Of a stretch of DNA of 64,000 nt, positions 40,181-49,495 are shown piece by piece. Each line of letters begins with the position of its first letter. The first letter of the stretch is position 1. The notes under the pieces are model-generated. The model saw nothing but the letters and a program-made list of their open reading frames with translations. It did not search any database and was not told where the DNA came from. The stretch is from Citricoccus sp. K5 (GTDB lineage Bacteria; Actinomycetota; Actinomycetes; Actinomycetales; Micrococcaceae): contig NZ_LR732817.1 in the NCBI RefSeq assembly GCF_902506195.1, positions 389,147-453,146 on the forward strand, written 5' to 3'. A program made the translations under genes and the position numbers.

Positions 40181-41187
40181 GTGCCATTCCCACGAATGTC
40201 CCCGTGGTCGACCCGGCGGATCCGGCGGATCCCCACCGAGGCACCGCGCCTCCGGGCGGCTCCCGCGGCCGCCGCAAGGCGCCGACCTCCGAACGCGCGA
40301 AGGCCGAGGCCCGCCTGGGCTGGTGGCTTGCCGGGCCCGCCTTCGTCATCATGGTGGCCGTCATCTTCTACCCCGTGGCGCAGGCCGTCTGGGATTCGAT
40401 GTTCAACTACCGCCTCACGGCTCCGGCCGACCGGGAGTTCATCGGTCTGGGAAACTACGCCACGATCCTCACGGACGGGGTGTTCTGGAGCGCCCTGGGG
40501 GTCACGGTCTTGATCACCGTGGTCACGGTCTTCGTGGAACTCATTCTCGGATTCATCCTGGCGATGATCATGCACAAGGCCATCAAGTCCACCCGTGGCC
40601 TGGTCCGGACCGTGATCCTGGTGCCCTACGGCATCATCACCGTGGTCTCGGCCTATGCCTGGTACTACATGTTCAGCATCGACTCCGGGTACGTGAACAA
40701 CTGGCTCAGCTGGCTGCCCGGGTTCGACGATGAGCTCAACTGGTTCGCCCAGGGTGGCACCTCGCTGGTGATCATCATGTTCTCGGAGATCTGGAAGACC
40801 ACGCCCTTCATCTCCCTGCTTCTGCTCGCCGGGCTGGCTCAGGTCCCGGAGGACCTCTCCGAGGCGGCCTCCGTGGACGGCGCCAACTGGTGGCAGCGGC
40901 TCAGCCGGGTGGTGCTGCCGAACATGAAGGCGGCCATCATGGTGGCCGTGCTGTTCCGGGCCCTGGACGCGTTCCGGGTGTTCGACTCGATCTTCATCAT
41001 GACCAACGGCGCTTACGGCACCGAGGTGCTCTCCCTGCTCGCCTATCGCACCTCGATCAGCCGCCTCGAGATCGGGCTCGGCTCGGCCATCTCCGTGGTG
41101 CTGTTCCTGTGTGTGGCCCTGATCGCCTTCGTCGCCATCAAGGTCTTCAACGTTGACCTGGCTGGATCCAAGGGAGGCCGCAAATGA
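40177..41187 (+). CDS. sugA: Sugar ABC transporter permease SugA-like
   Basis: A 336-residue permease with six spans and the EAA loop EAASVDGANWWQRLSRVVLP, which contacts the ATPase. A 45-residue Pro/Arg-rich N-terminal extension precedes TM1. The GTG start overlaps the lpqY stop by 4 bases and the end overlaps sugB by 4 bases. It pairs with SugB as the channel of an LpqY-SugABC-type disaccharide importer. Confidence 0.92.
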   Translation: MSAIPTNVPVVDPADPADPHRGTAPPGGSRGRRKAPTSERAKAEARLGWWLAGPAFVIMVAVIFYPVAQAVWDSMFNYRLTAPADREFIGLGNYATILTDGVFWSALGVTVLITVVTVFVELILGFILAMIMHKAIKSTRGLVRTVILVPYGIITVVSAYAWYYMFSIDSGYVNNWLSWLPGFDDELNWFAQGGTSLVIIMFSEIWKTTPFISLLLLAGLAQVPEDLSEAASVDGANWWQRLSRVVLPNMKAAIMVAVLFRALDAFRVFDSIFIMTNGAYGTEVLSLLAYRTSISRLEIGLGSAISVVLFLCVALIAFVAIKVFNVDLAGSKGGRK

Positions 41188-42113
41188 GCGTCGAAGCAAC
41201 CCGAGTCCCGGCTGGCCAGGGCGCCCGCGAGCCGGACCCGACCGCTGAGGAGCTGGAGGGCCAGAAGACGGCCCGCCGTGCCAAGCGGAACACGGCCATC
41301 GGCTGGTGGGTGCTCACCGTCATCGTGGCCGTGTGGTGTCTGTTCCCCGTGGCCTCCATCCTGGCCACCAGCTTCAAGACCCCGGGGGACCTGTCCAACG
41401 GGCAGTTCCTGCCGACCACACCCTCCACGGTGAACTACGAGGAGATCCTGGTGGGCGACTCCCGCCAGCTGTTCCTCACCGCCCTGTGGAACTCGATCGG
41501 CATCTCCGTGATCGCCACGGCCATCGCCGTGGTGCTGGCCACCCTGTGCGCCTACGCGATCGCCCGCCTGGACTTCCCGGGCAAGAGGGTGGTGCTGACC
41601 GTTTCCCTGATGGTCTCCATGTTCCCGGTGATCTCCCTGGTCACGCCGCTGTTCAACATGTGGCGAACGCTGGGCCTGTATGACACGTGGCCCGGATTGA
41701 TCATCCCGTACCTGTCCCTGACGCTGCCGATCTCCATCTGGACGCTCACGGCGTTCTTCCAGCAGATCCCGTGGGAGCTCGAACAGGCCGCACAGGTGGA
41801 CGGCGCCACCCCGCTGCAGGCGTTCCGCAAGGCGATCGTCCCGTTGGCCCTGCCCGGGGTCTTCACCACCGCCATCATCGCCTTCTTCATCGCCTGGAAC
41901 GACTTCGTCTACGGAATCTCGCTGACCTCCACCGAGGCGGCCAGACCCGTGCCGGCCGCCCTGGCGTTCTTCACCGGCGCCTCCCAGTTCGAATCACCCA
42001 CCGGCGCGATCTCCGCCGCGGCGATCATCGTCACCATCCCCGTGGTGCTGCTGGTCATGCTGTTCCAGAAGCAGATCGTCGCCGGACTGACCTCGGGTGC
42101 GGTGAAGGGCTGA
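41184..42113 (+). CDS. sugB: Sugar ABC transporter permease SugB-like
   Basis: A 309-residue permease with six spans, the EAA loop EQAAQVDGATPLQAFRKAIVP and the closing LFQKQIVAGLTSGAVKG, which is shared by MalG/SugB proteins. The first 45 residues are hydrophilic. ATG overlaps sugA. The ATPase gene follows after 63 bases that hold an AGAAAGGGAG ribosome site. Confidence 0.93.
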   Translation: MSVEATRVPAGQGAREPDPTAEELEGQKTARRAKRNTAIGWWVLTVIVAVWCLFPVASILATSFKTPGDLSNGQFLPTTPSTVNYEEILVGDSRQLFLTALWNSIGISVIATAIAVVLATLCAYAIARLDFPGKRVVLTVSLMVSMFPVISLVTPLFNMWRTLGLYDTWPGLIIPYLSLTLPISIWTLTAFFQQIPWELEQAAQVDGATPLQAFRKAIVPLALPGVFTTAIIAFFIAWNDFVYGISLTSTEAARPVPAALAFFTGASQFESPTGAISAAAIIVTIPVVLLVMLFQKQIVAGLTSGAVKG

Positions 42114-42176
42114 GCCGCGAACACAGGCACGCAGAGCACGCTAGGCACGCAAGACAAGCAGAGAAAGGGAGCACCG

Positions 42177-43502
42177 ATGGCCTCCATCACCCTGAACAAC
42201 ATCGTCAAGAAGTACGACGACGGCTTCCCGGCCGTGAACAATGTGTCCCTGGACATCGCCGACGGTGAGTTCGTCATCCTGGTGGGGCCCTCTGGCTGTG
42301 GCAAGTCCACCCTGTTGCGAATGATCGTGGGGCTGGAGGACATCACGTCCGGGGAGCTGCAGATCGACGGGACGCGGATGAACGAGGCCGCGCCGAAGGA
42401 CCGGAACCTGGCCATGGTGTTCCAGAACTACGCCCTCTACCCGCACCTGACGGTGTACGAGAACATCGCCTTCCCGTTGCGACTGGCCAAGAAGTCAGGC
42501 TCCAACGGTGACTCCACCGGGGGAGCGAACGGCGGGGCCGGCGGCGGATCGGTGGATGACCGGGTGCGCAAGGCGGCCGAGATGCTCGAACTGACCGAGC
42601 ACCTGGAGCGCAAGCCGGCGAACCTCTCCGGCGGTCAGCGGCAACGCGTGGCGATGGGGCGGGCGATCGTCCGCCAGGCGGATGCCTTCCTGTTCGACGA
42701 GCCGCTCTCCAACCTGGATGCCAAGCTGCGCGGGCAGATGCGCGCCGAGATCGCCCAGCTGCAGCGCCGGCTCGGCGTCACCAGTGTGTACGTCACGCAC
42801 GACCAAACCGAGGCGATGACCCTGGGTGACCGGGTGGCGGTGCTGAAGAAGGGCGAACTGCAGCAGGTGGCCAGCCCCCGCGAACTCTACGAGCAGCCCG
42901 TGAACCTGTTCGTGGCCGGCTTCATCGGCTCCCCGTCCATGAATTTCCTGCCCGCCACGCTCAAGGAGGGTTCCGAGGGTGCCGGTGGGGCCGGGGGGTC
43001 GGGCGGTGCCGTCCTCTCCTCGCCCATCGGCGACATCCCCATCTCCGCGGAGAAGGCTGCCGTGGCGAAGGGCCATGAACTGCTCATGATCGGTCTGCGG
43101 CCCGAGTTCTTCGAGGACGCGCAACTCGTGGACGAGGCCAAGAAGGGCAAGGGCGCGGTCTTCACGGCGGAGCTGTCCCACCTGGAATGGCTGGGGCACG
43201 AGCAGTACGGCTACATCGAGTTCGAACCGGACGAGAAGGTCCGGCGTCTGCTGTCCGACCTCGCCGCGGAGATGGACGCGGACGAGCTGCGCCCGCAAGT
43301 GGTCACCACCCTGTCCGCGGAGTCCCGGGTGCGCCCCGGCCAGCCCACCGACCTCTGGGTGGACACGTCCCGCATCCACATCTTCGACCCCGAATCCGGG
43401 GAGAACCTGACCCGTGACGCGGAGGCTGGCGCCGAACTGACAAGGATGGCCACGGAGGAACGCGAGCGCGAGATCGAGCTGGCCGCAGCCAAGGACGGCT
43501 AG
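42177..43502 (+). CDS. sugC: Sugar ABC transporter ATPase SugC-like, with Gly-rich inserts
   Basis: A 441-residue ATPase of the UgpC/MsmK group. Walker A GPSGCGKS (37-44), signature LSGGQRQR (150-157), Walker B FLFDEP (171-176), then the C-terminal regulatory OB/TOBE domain. It is longer than usual (about 360-390) because of two low-complexity insertions: Gly/Ser/Asn at about 106-126 in the helical subdomain and Gly/Ser/Ala at about 264-279 in the TOBE region. It powers SugAB. It ends 6 bases before the convergent carbonic anhydrase-like gene. Confidence 0.92.
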   Translation: MASITLNNIVKKYDDGFPAVNNVSLDIADGEFVILVGPSGCGKSTLLRMIVGLEDITSGELQIDGTRMNEAAPKDRNLAMVFQNYALYPHLTVYENIAFPLRLAKKSGSNGDSTGGANGGAGGGSVDDRVRKAAEMLELTEHLERKPANLSGGQRQRVAMGRAIVRQADAFLFDEPLSNLDAKLRGQMRAEIAQLQRRLGVTSVYVTHDQTEAMTLGDRVAVLKKGELQQVASPRELYEQPVNLFVAGFIGSPSMNFLPATLKEGSEGAGGAGGSGGAVLSSPIGDIPISAEKAAVAKGHELLMIGLRPEFFEDAQLVDEAKKGKGAVFTAELSHLEWLGHEQYGYIEFEPDEKVRRLLSDLAAEMDADELRPQVVTTLSAESRVRPGQPTDLWVDTSRIHIFDPESGENLTRDAEAGAELTRMATEEREREIELAAAKDG

Positions 43503-43508
43503 CGGGGA

Positions 43509-44030
43509 CTACTCGGAGGTGGCTGCCCGGTGCGCCGCGGCCAAGCGCACATAGGTCGCCGAATTCCTGCCGAGGGAGGCAAGCTCGTCCTGGGTGAGTT
43601 CGCGGCGGACCTTGGCGGGCACCCCGGCCACGAGGGACCGCGGCGGGACCACCGTGCCCTCGAGTACCAGGGCGCCGGCGGCCACGAGGGACTGGGCCCC
43701 GATCACGGCGCCGTTCATGACCGTGGCGGACATGCCGATCAGGCAGCCGTCCTCCACGGTGGCACCGTGGACCACGGCGGCGTGGCCCACCGAGATGTCC
43801 TGGCCCAGGGTGCAGGGGAAGCCCGCATCCGCGTGGAGGACCACGTTGTCCTGCAGGTTCGTCCGCTCGCCGACCCGGATGGGTGCGCTGTCGCCGCGGG
43901 CCGAGACGCCGTAGAAGGCCGAGGACTCGGCCGCGAGGGCCACGTCACCGGACAGGGTGGCGGTGGGGGCGAGGAAGCAGGACTCGTGGGCGACCGGCGT
44001 CGAACCGGAAACGGTGATGAGGTGTGCCAT
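43509..44030 (-). CDS. Gamma-carbonic anhydrase-like hexapeptide protein
   Basis: A 173-residue left-handed beta-helix protein built of hexapeptide repeats. His66, His83 and His88 (VVLHADAG, ISVGHAAVVHG) match the three zinc ligands of the gamma-class/YrdA family, which forms trimers with metal at subunit interfaces. Catalytic activity in this short group is variable, so CO2 hydration is not certain. ATG 44030 has TACGCT 6 bases upstream; the frame open to 44057 is not needed. It lies 37 bases downstream of purU in the same direction. Confidence 0.88.
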   Translation of the reverse strand: MAHLITVSGSTPVAHESCFLAPTATLSGDVALAAESSAFYGVSARGDSAPIRVGERTNLQDNVVLHADAGFPCTLGQDISVGHAAVVHGATVEDGCLIGMSATVMNGAVIGAQSLVAAGALVLEGTVVPPRSLVAGVPAKVRRELTQDELASLGRNSATYVRLAAAHRAATSE

Positions 44031-44036
44031 GGCAAC

Positions 44037-44042
44037 AGCGTA
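44037..44042 (-). promoter_or_regulatory. -10-like box of the carbonic anhydrase-like gene
   Basis: TACGCT on the minus strand lies 6 bases before ATG 44030, in the short gap after purU. Confidence 0.45.
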
Positions 44043-44067
44043 CGTGCCGTGGCACACCTGATCGCCG

Positions 44068-44988
44068 TCAGTCGAAGACGACGGTGCGTTTGCCGTCGAG
44101 GAGGACCCGGTGCTCTGCGTGCCATTTGACGGCGCGGGAGAGGGTGGAGCCTTCGACCTCGCGGCCGCGGATGACGAATTCGCGGGCGGACTGGGCGTGG
44201 GTGACGCGTTGGACCTGCTGTTCGATGATCGGGCCCTCGTCCAGGTCGGCCGTCACGTAGTGGGCGGTGGCCCCGATGAGCTTGACGCCGCGCTCGTGGG
44301 CCTGGTGGTAGGGGCGGGCGCCCTTGAAGGAGGGGAGGAAGGAGTGGTGGATGTTGATGGCCTTGCCCTCAAGCTTGCGGCAGAGGTCGTTCGAGAGGAT
44401 CTGCATGTAGCGGGCCAGGACCACGAGCTCGATGTCGTACTCGGCGACCAGGTCCAGGAGCTTGGCCTCGGCCTCCGCCTTGTTGGTGTTGCCTTCAGCG
44501 TCCTTGGCCACCGGGATGTGGATGAAGGGGATGCCGTAGAAGAAGGCCATGGGCTGGAGCTCGAGGTGATTGGAGACGATGACCGGGATCTCGACGGAGA
44601 GGGTGCCGGCACGTTGCTGGAAGAGCAGGTCGTTGAGGGTACGGCCGTCCTTGGAGCACATCACCAGGGTGCGGGTCTTGCGGGAGGCCTCCCAGAGGCC
44701 GAGGTCCATGGCGAATTCCTCGCGCACCGGTTCCAGGGCTGCCTCGACCGCATCGCGGCTCTCGGGGGTGGTGAACTCCACGCGCATGAAGAAGGTGCCG
44801 GTGTCCGGGGAGTCGAACTGCTTGGAGTCGGTGATGTCTCCCTGGACCGAGAGCAGTGCGCCGGAGACGGCGTGCACGATGCCGCGGCTGTTCTTGCAGG
44901 ACAGGGACAGCACCATGGGGTGGCCCGTGATCTCGGCCGAACCGGCCGGGGTGGCTTGGGACGCGGTGGCAGGGGTAGAAGCATTCAT
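44068..44988 (-). CDS. purU: Formyltetrahydrofolate deformylase
   Basis: 306 residues: an N-terminal ACT domain (about 25-105, MVLSLSCKNSRGIVHAVSG) and a formyltransferase-like domain with the catalytic set Asn and His (NIHHSFLPSFKGARPY) and Asp (ADLDEGPIIEQ). It hydrolyses 10-formyl-THF to formate and THF, balancing one-carbon pools against glycine and methionine. ATG 44988 lies 6 bases after TATGCT and has no clear Shine-Dalgarno. The promoter carries an element shared with folD. Confidence 0.95.
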   Translation of the reverse strand: MNASTPATASQATPAGSAEITGHPMVLSLSCKNSRGIVHAVSGALLSVQGDITDSKQFDSPDTGTFFMRVEFTTPESRDAVEAALEPVREEFAMDLGLWEASRKTRTLVMCSKDGRTLNDLLFQQRAGTLSVEIPVIVSNHLELQPMAFFYGIPFIHIPVAKDAEGNTNKAEAEAKLLDLVAEYDIELVVLARYMQILSNDLCRKLEGKAINIHHSFLPSFKGARPYHQAHERGVKLIGATAHYVTADLDEGPIIEQQVQRVTHAQSAREFVIRGREVEGSTLSRAVKWHAEHRVLLDGKRTVVFD

Positions 44989-44995
44989 GGGGAAA

Positions 44996-45017
44996 GCATA
45001 CCTATCTCCATAGTGAT
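44996..45017 (-). promoter_or_regulatory. purU promoter element shared with folD
   Basis: On the minus strand ATCACTATGGAGAT is followed by AGGTATGC. It matches the folD upstream element at 20 of 22 positions. The 17 bases ATCAC...GATAGG directly precede TATGCT, a -10 box 6 bases from the ATG. A further GTGAT - 4 bases - ATCAC inverted repeat (45013-45026) adjoins it. Confidence 0.65.
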
Positions 45018-45202
45018 TTGTATCACCAGGCACGAAATTGTCGTCGGGGAGGCGCGGTACCTGTAGGGACCCTGGGTGGTGGAACTGGGCGGCGTCCCAG
45101 GCCTCGGCCCCCAGGTCACCCTATGGCACAGTGGGCGGCACCAGCCGGACAGCTCCCGAGCCGTCCGGCAGGCGCACCGTCAGCGAGAGCAAAGGACAGG
45201 TC

Positions 45203-45691
45203 ATGGACAGCCAGCAGATGCTGTGGATAGTCATCGGCGTGGTGGTGGCCCTCATCATCATCGTCGTTGCCATCGTGTGGGCGAAGCGGAGTCGGGACCG
45301 GCGGCGGGAGGCTGCCCACCGGGCGGCGGAAGACCTCCGCGTTGAGGCAGATCGGCGGCAGGGGCGCACCCTGGCTGAGGAGGAACGGGCATCCGCCGTC
45401 CGTCAAGATGCAGATGCGGCGGAGGACCAGGCCCGGCAACTGCGGGTCGAGGCCGAGGAGCGCGAGCGGACGGCCGACTCATCGCGTGGTGCCCTGGATG
45501 CGCAACTGCGGGAGGCGGACCGGCTGGACCCAGAGGTGCGGACAGACCGGGAGGGGCGCCGGGTCGACGGCGCCGATCCAACCGACGGCGCCGACCCGGC
45601 CGGCGAGACCGCGCCGGTCGACGACGCCGGACCAGGGAGGCATGCCGCGGACAAGCCCCTCGACGGTGACGTGCAAGGGCCCCGCTCCTGA
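45203..45691 (+). CDS. Single-span membrane protein with charged coiled-coil tail
   Basis: 162 residues: a short N-terminus, one hydrophobic span (about residues 7-27), then a long Arg/Glu/Ala-rich stretch (about 28-110) with heptad-like spacing that probably forms a coiled coil, and an Asp/Gly/Pro-rich acidic end. No family is recognised; such proteins are common in Micrococcaceae. ATG 45203 follows AAAGGACAGG. The 200 bases upstream hold the divergent purU promoter and otherwise nothing recognisable. Confidence 0.7.
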   Translation: MDSQQMLWIVIGVVVALIIIVVAIVWAKRSRDRRREAAHRAAEDLRVEADRRQGRTLAEEERASAVRQDADAAEDQARQLRVEAEERERTADSSRGALDAQLREADRLDPEVRTDREGRRVDGADPTDGADPAGETAPVDDAGPGRHAADKPLDGDVQGPRS

Positions 45692-45708
45692 CATCGGAAC
45701 GGGGCCCT
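45676..45708 (+). terminator. Hairpin after the 162-residue membrane protein
   Basis: AGGGCCCCG and CGGGGCCCT form a perfect 9-bp stem with a 15-base loop that contains the stop codon. There is no T-run. Confidence 0.6.
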
Positions 45709-45721
45709 CGGGACCAAGCGT

Positions 45722-45757
45722 CCCCGGCCGGCGTCGGGAAACCGGCGCCGGCCGGGG
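45722..45757 (-). terminator. Hairpin after katA
   Basis: CCCCGGCCGGCG and CGCCGGCCGGGG form a perfect 12-bp stem with a 12-base loop, starting 12 bases beyond the katA stop. With the neighbouring hairpin it insulates two convergent genes. Confidence 0.65.
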
Positions 45758-45769
45758 GACTGGCGGATC

Positions 45770-47272
45770 TTAGCGGTCGCGGTCGACGCCCATGCCCGGG
45801 ACGTCGGCGCCATCGGCGTTGGCCTTGACGGCGTCCTCGATGCGCTGGCCGATGGTGGCGTCCACGTTCTTCCAGTACTGGAAGGCGTTGGACAGCACCG
45901 GCTCCTGCACGCCGTCCAAGGCGCCGGAGACGGTCTCCACGAACTGGTCGCGCTGGGCGTCGGAGAAGACCTCGCGGACGAGGATCCCCGGCTGCACGAA
46001 GTCGCCGTCGTCCTCGCGGAGGGTGTAGGCCTCGCGAGTCAGGGCGCCGTCGGCCTCCCAGCCGTTGTCCACCGGGCCGGTCTCGTCTGACCAGGAGTCA
46101 CCGAAGGAGTTCGGGGCGTACATGGAGCGGGCACCGGTGTGCTCGTACCACATGTTGCCCTCGAAGTTGTAGGTGTGCACCGGGTTGATCGGCTTGTTGA
46201 CCGGCAGCTGCTGGAAGTTGGTGCCGATGCGGTAGCGCTGGGCGTCCGCGTAGGCGAAGTTGCGGCCCAGCAGCATCTTGTCCGGGGAGTTGCCCGTGCC
46301 CGGGACCATGTTGGCCGGGGAGAACGCGGACTGCTCGATCTCGGCGAAGAAGTTCTCCGGGTTGCGGTTCAGGGTCATGGTGCCGACCTTGTGCCGCGGG
46401 TAGTCCTTCTGGGACCACGTCTTGGTCAGGTCGAAGGGGTTGAACCGGTAGGTCTTGGCCTCTTCGTACGGCATGATCTGGAAGTAGAGGTCCCACTTCG
46501 GGAAGTCGCCCTCGGCGATCGCATCCCGCAGGTCGCGGCGGTGGTACTCGGCGTCCGCCCCGGCCAGGCGCTCGGCCTCGGCGTTGGAGAGGTTCTCCAC
46601 GCCCTGCTGGGACTCGAAGGCCCACTTGACCCAGAAGCGCTCGCCGGCGGCGTTGACCAACGAGTAGGTGTGGGAGGAGTACCCGTTCATGGTGCGCCAG
46701 GACTTGGGCAGGCCCCGCTCGCCCATCAGGTAGGTCACCTGGTGGGCGGACTCCGGGTTCTGCGTCCAGAAGTCCCACTGCATGGTGCCGTCACGCAGGC
46801 CCGAGTCCGGCATGCGCTTCTGGGAGCGGATGAAGTGCGGGAACTTCATGGGGTCGCGGACGAAGAAGACCGGCGTGTTGTTGCCGACCATGTCGAAGTT
46901 GCCCTCTTCGGTGTAGAACTTCAGCGAGAAGCCGCGCACGTCGCGCCAGGTGTCCGGGGAGCCCAGCTCGCCGGCCACGGTGGAGAAGCGGGCCAGCATG
47001 TCGGTCTTCTTCCCCTTCTGCAGGAAGTCGGCCTTGGTCCACTTCGAGACGTCCTCGGTGATCTCCAGGGTGCCGAAGGCGCCGGCGCCCTTGGCGTGCG
47101 GACGGCGCTCGGGGACGTTCATCCGGTTGAAGTGCGCGAGGGTCTCCACCAGGTGGTGGTCGTGCAGGACGATGGGGCCGTCGGCGCCCACGGTCAGCGA
47201 GTTGCGGTCGCTGACGGCGGGGATGCCGGCCTGAGTGGTGGAACCGGTACCGTGCGGGGTGGTTTCCGTCAT
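45770..47272 (-). CDS. katA: Monofunctional haem catalase
   Basis: A 500-residue clade-3-size catalase that splits H2O2. The essential His is His59 ([12 protein letters not shown]), the Asn is in VGNNTPVFF (131/132), and the haem-ligand Tyr lies in [14 protein letters not shown] 47272 has AAGGAG 6 bases upstream; a GTG directly before it is an alternative. The Fur-type gene lies 47 bases upstream on the same strand, a regulator-catalase pairing known from Streptomyces and mycobacteria, so peroxide-responsive expression is likely. Confidence 0.97.
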   Translation of the reverse strand: MTETTPHGTGSTTQAGIPAVSDRNSLTVGADGPIVLHDHHLVETLAHFNRMNVPERRPHAKGAGAFGTLEITEDVSKWTKADFLQKGKKTDMLARFSTVAGELGSPDTWRDVRGFSLKFYTEEGNFDMVGNNTPVFFVRDPMKFPHFIRSQKRMPDSGLRDGTMQWDFWTQNPESAHQVTYLMGERGLPKSWRTMNGYSSHTYSLVNAAGERFWVKWAFESQQGVENLSNAEAERLAGADAEYHRRDLRDAIAEGDFPKWDLYFQIMPYEEAKTYRFNPFDLTKTWSQKDYPRHKVGTMTLNRNPENFFAEIEQSAFSPANMVPGTGNSPDKMLLGRNFAYADAQRYRIGTNFQQLPVNKPINPVHTYNFEGNMWYEHTGARSMYAPNSFGDSWSDETGPVDNGWEADGALTREAYTLREDDGDFVQPGILVREVFSDAQRDQFVETVSGALDGVQEPVLSNAFQYWKNVDATIGQRIEDAVKANADGADVPGMGVDRDR

Positions 47273-47319
47273 CACGTTCTCCTTGGTCGGTTGGGTGTGG
47301 TGGGTGGATGGGATACCGG

Positions 47320-47868
47320 TCAGCCCTGACGGGCTTCCCGGGGCTTGGTGGGGATCTCAAGGTTCCCGGTGGGCGGCGCGGGTTGCGCCGGCTGAGCGGA
47401 TGCGCAGTCCACGCACAGGCCCTGATAGACGACGTCGGCGATCCGGATGGTCATCCCGTGCGTCTCGGAGGGGTGCAGGCAGGGCGCATGGCCGACGGCG
47501 CAGGCGACGTCCTCGATGCGCCCGCACTCGGTGCAGACGGCGTGGTGGTGGTTGTCCGCCACGCGGGTCTCATACCGTGCCGGCGAGTTGGCCAGGTCCA
47601 GCTGACGGAGCAGGCCGGCGCCGGTCAGGGAGTGCAGCACGGTGTAGACGGACTGCACCGTGATCCCCGGCAGGCTCTGGCGCACGTGCTCCAGCACCGT
47701 GTCCGCCGTGGCGTGCGGGTATTCGTGCAGGGCGTCCAGGACCGCGAGCCGCTGCTTGGTGACCCGCAGCCCCGCCGACCGCATGCGGGCGGCCCAGGCC
47801 AGGGGGGCGGCTCCGGTGAGGGCTCGCCCTTCCTGGTCAGGGGTCTCGGCGGGGGTGCTCTGGGTCAT
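47320..47868 (-). CDS. Fur-family regulator (CatR/FurA/PerR-like)
   Basis: A 182-residue Fur-family repressor. Winged helix about 25-95 ([22 protein letters not shown]), then the dimer domain with the [10 protein letters not shown] metal site and a second Cys pair, CVDCA, forming the structural zinc site. A longer Pro-rich C-terminal tail is present. Adjacency to katA suggests a peroxide sensor rather than an iron regulator; sequence alone cannot separate them. The 34-base gap upstream carries a palindromic operator, so it is probably autoregulated. Confidence 0.9.
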   Translation of the reverse strand: MTQSTPAETPDQEGRALTGAAPLAWAARMRSAGLRVTKQRLAVLDALHEYPHATADTVLEHVRQSLPGITVQSVYTVLHSLTGAGLLRQLDLANSPARYETRVADNHHHAVCTECGRIEDVACAVGHAPCLHPSETHGMTIRIADVVYQGLCVDCASAQPAQPAPPTGNLEIPTKPREARQG

Positions 47869-47885
47869 GGCCCCAGTATTGCATA

Positions 47886-47902
47886 TTCTGAGTTACTCAT
47901 AA
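47886..47902. promoter_or_regulatory. Fur-type operator upstream of the regulator gene
   Basis: TTCTGAGTTACTCATAA is a near-perfect 17-base palindrome with a perfect TGAGT-T-ACTCA core, A/T-rich in a 70% GC region. It lies 18 bases before the regulator start, immediately before the 3' end of the upstream oxidoreductase gene. Confidence 0.68.
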
Positions 47903-49201
47903 TTACTGCAGGGCTCTGACTGCCTCCACGGCCGCCCGTCGCCCCGCCCGGGTGGCCCCGATCGTCGAGGCCGAGGCGCCGTAGCCCACGAGGAAGAGTC
48001 CGGGGCTCTTCGCCACTGACACTCCGTCCACCGCCATCACCACTCCGCCCCCGCGCTCGCGGATGTGCACGGGGGACAGGTGGTCCAGGGAGGCGCGGAA
48101 CCCTGTCGCCCAGAGGATGACGTCCACCGGGGTCTCCCAGGTGGTCAGCGGGTCCTCGGTCCTCAGGGCGGTGCACGCCCGGCCCGGCAGGACGGGCACG
48201 CGATCCAGCCCGCCGGCCGCTGCGCCGCCGGAGGCGAGCAGCCGATCGGCGACGGGCCCCTGGGAGGGGGCCGGGCCGCCGTCGGGCCCCGGGCCGTCCA
48301 GGACCACCCCGGAGGGGGTGATCCGGCGCAGCGGGCCTCGGCTGATGAGCACCCCGGAGGCGAGGCCGGCGAGGTACTGGTCCGTGACGGGCAGGCCCGT
48401 GGCGGCCACCACGGACAGCGGCGGCAGGCCCATGGTGGTGCGGGCCGAGACGGAGGCCTCCACGTTCACGCCCCACGAGGAGTCGAAGAAGTGGTCCGTC
48501 CAATCCGGCGCGCGGCGGGTGCTCCACACGGTGTGGGCCCCGGCCGCGTCCAGTTGGAGGAGGAACTGCAGGGCGGAGGTGCCGCCGCCGACCACGAGGA
48601 CCCGTTGTCCCGTGAAGTCCTCGGCCGCCGTGAACCCCCGGGTGTGCAGCTGGCGGCCAGCGAACTCGGCGATCCCCGGGTAGTACGGGATGTAGGGGCT
48701 GTCCCAGGTGCCAGTGGCATTGATGACCGTGCGGGCCCGCCACGTGCGGCCGTCCGCGGTGGTGACGGTGAAGGTGCCGTGTTCACTCGGAGCCGTGTTG
48801 GGAACCGCGTCCGGGGCCATCTCTGGAGTCGGGGCGCCCGGCTCCATGTGGTGCACCACCGACTCGACCTTGGCGGGGCGGACCACCGGCAGGCCGAGGT
48901 CCTGTTCGTAAGTGCCGTAGTACCGCGAGACGACCCGGCTGGCCGGCTCGGCCGGATCCGGGGTCTCCAGCGGCAGGCCGGGCAGGTCGTGGATCCCATG
49001 CGCGGCGTCGAAGGTCAGGGAGTCCCAGCGGTGGCGCCAGGCGCCGCCAGGACCGTCGTTGGCGTCGAGGACCACGAAGTCCTCCCAGGGCTTCAGGCCC
49101 TTGCGCAGGAGTTGCCCGGCGGCACTCAGCCCGGCCTGCCCGGCCCCGATCACGACGACGGCCAGCAGCTCGGGCGCGGAGGAACTCTCAGAGGTGCTCA
49201 C
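47903..49201 (-). CDS. FAD/NAD(P)-dependent oxidoreductase, CzcO/flavin monooxygenase-like
   Basis: 432 residues with two Rossmann dinucleotide motifs: FAD site VVIGAGQAGLSAAG (about 16-29) and NADP site VLVVGGGTSALQF (about 180), plus WRHRWDSLTFDA and a C-terminal ATGFRASLDHLSP. It belongs to the CzcO/flavin monooxygenase-like group; the substrate is unknown. GTG 49201 is chosen because the motif-bearing protein begins there; the ribosome site is weak. It ends at the Fur operator, so it may be co-transcribed with or shielded from the regulator. Confidence 0.82.
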   Translation of the reverse strand: MSTSESSSAPELLAVVVIGAGQAGLSAAGQLLRKGLKPWEDFVVLDANDGPGGAWRHRWDSLTFDAAHGIHDLPGLPLETPDPAEPASRVVSRYYGTYEQDLGLPVVRPAKVESVVHHMEPGAPTPEMAPDAVPNTAPSEHGTFTVTTADGRTWRARTVINATGTWDSPYIPYYPGIAEFAGRQLHTRGFTAAEDFTGQRVLVVGGGTSALQFLLQLDAAGAHTVWSTRRAPDWTDHFFDSSWGVNVEASVSARTTMGLPPLSVVAATGLPVTDQYLAGLASGVLISRGPLRRITPSGVVLDGPGPDGGPAPSQGPVADRLLASGGAAAGGLDRVPVLPGRACTALRTEDPLTTWETPVDVILWATGFRASLDHLSPVHIRERGGGVVMAVDGVSVAKSPGLFLVGYGASASTIGATRAGRRAAVEAVRALQ

Positions 49202-49495
49202 CTTCAGTGCAGCACCACGGCCGCCGTGCGTATTCCGACGGAGCGTTCCGATGGAGTGTTCCGGCCGGCCGCTCGCTGCCGGTCCTGCCACGGTCCCGCC
49301 ATGGTGCCGACACGTGCGGGTGCCCGCGCTACGATGGGGACGCAGGCCGCGACTGGCGAAGGTGGACCACCACCGGGAAGCGGCGAACACGGACACCGGC
49401 GGCAGTCAGATGCGGCCGGACCGTGCAGGCCTCCGGACCGCCCGCCTGGGTCCGGCGGCGGCCAACGAACGTGACTACGCCAGCAGGAGCCCTCC
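49202..49495. other. Divergent promoter region, oxidoreductase and glyA
   Basis: 294 bases without a credible gene. On the plus strand CCGACA (49307-49312), a 17-base spacer and TACGAT (49330-49335) form a plausible glyA promoter, giving a leader of about 155 bases. A CAGGAG ribosome site lies at 49482. No hairpin, riboswitch fold or repeat could be recognised. Confidence 0.4.
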
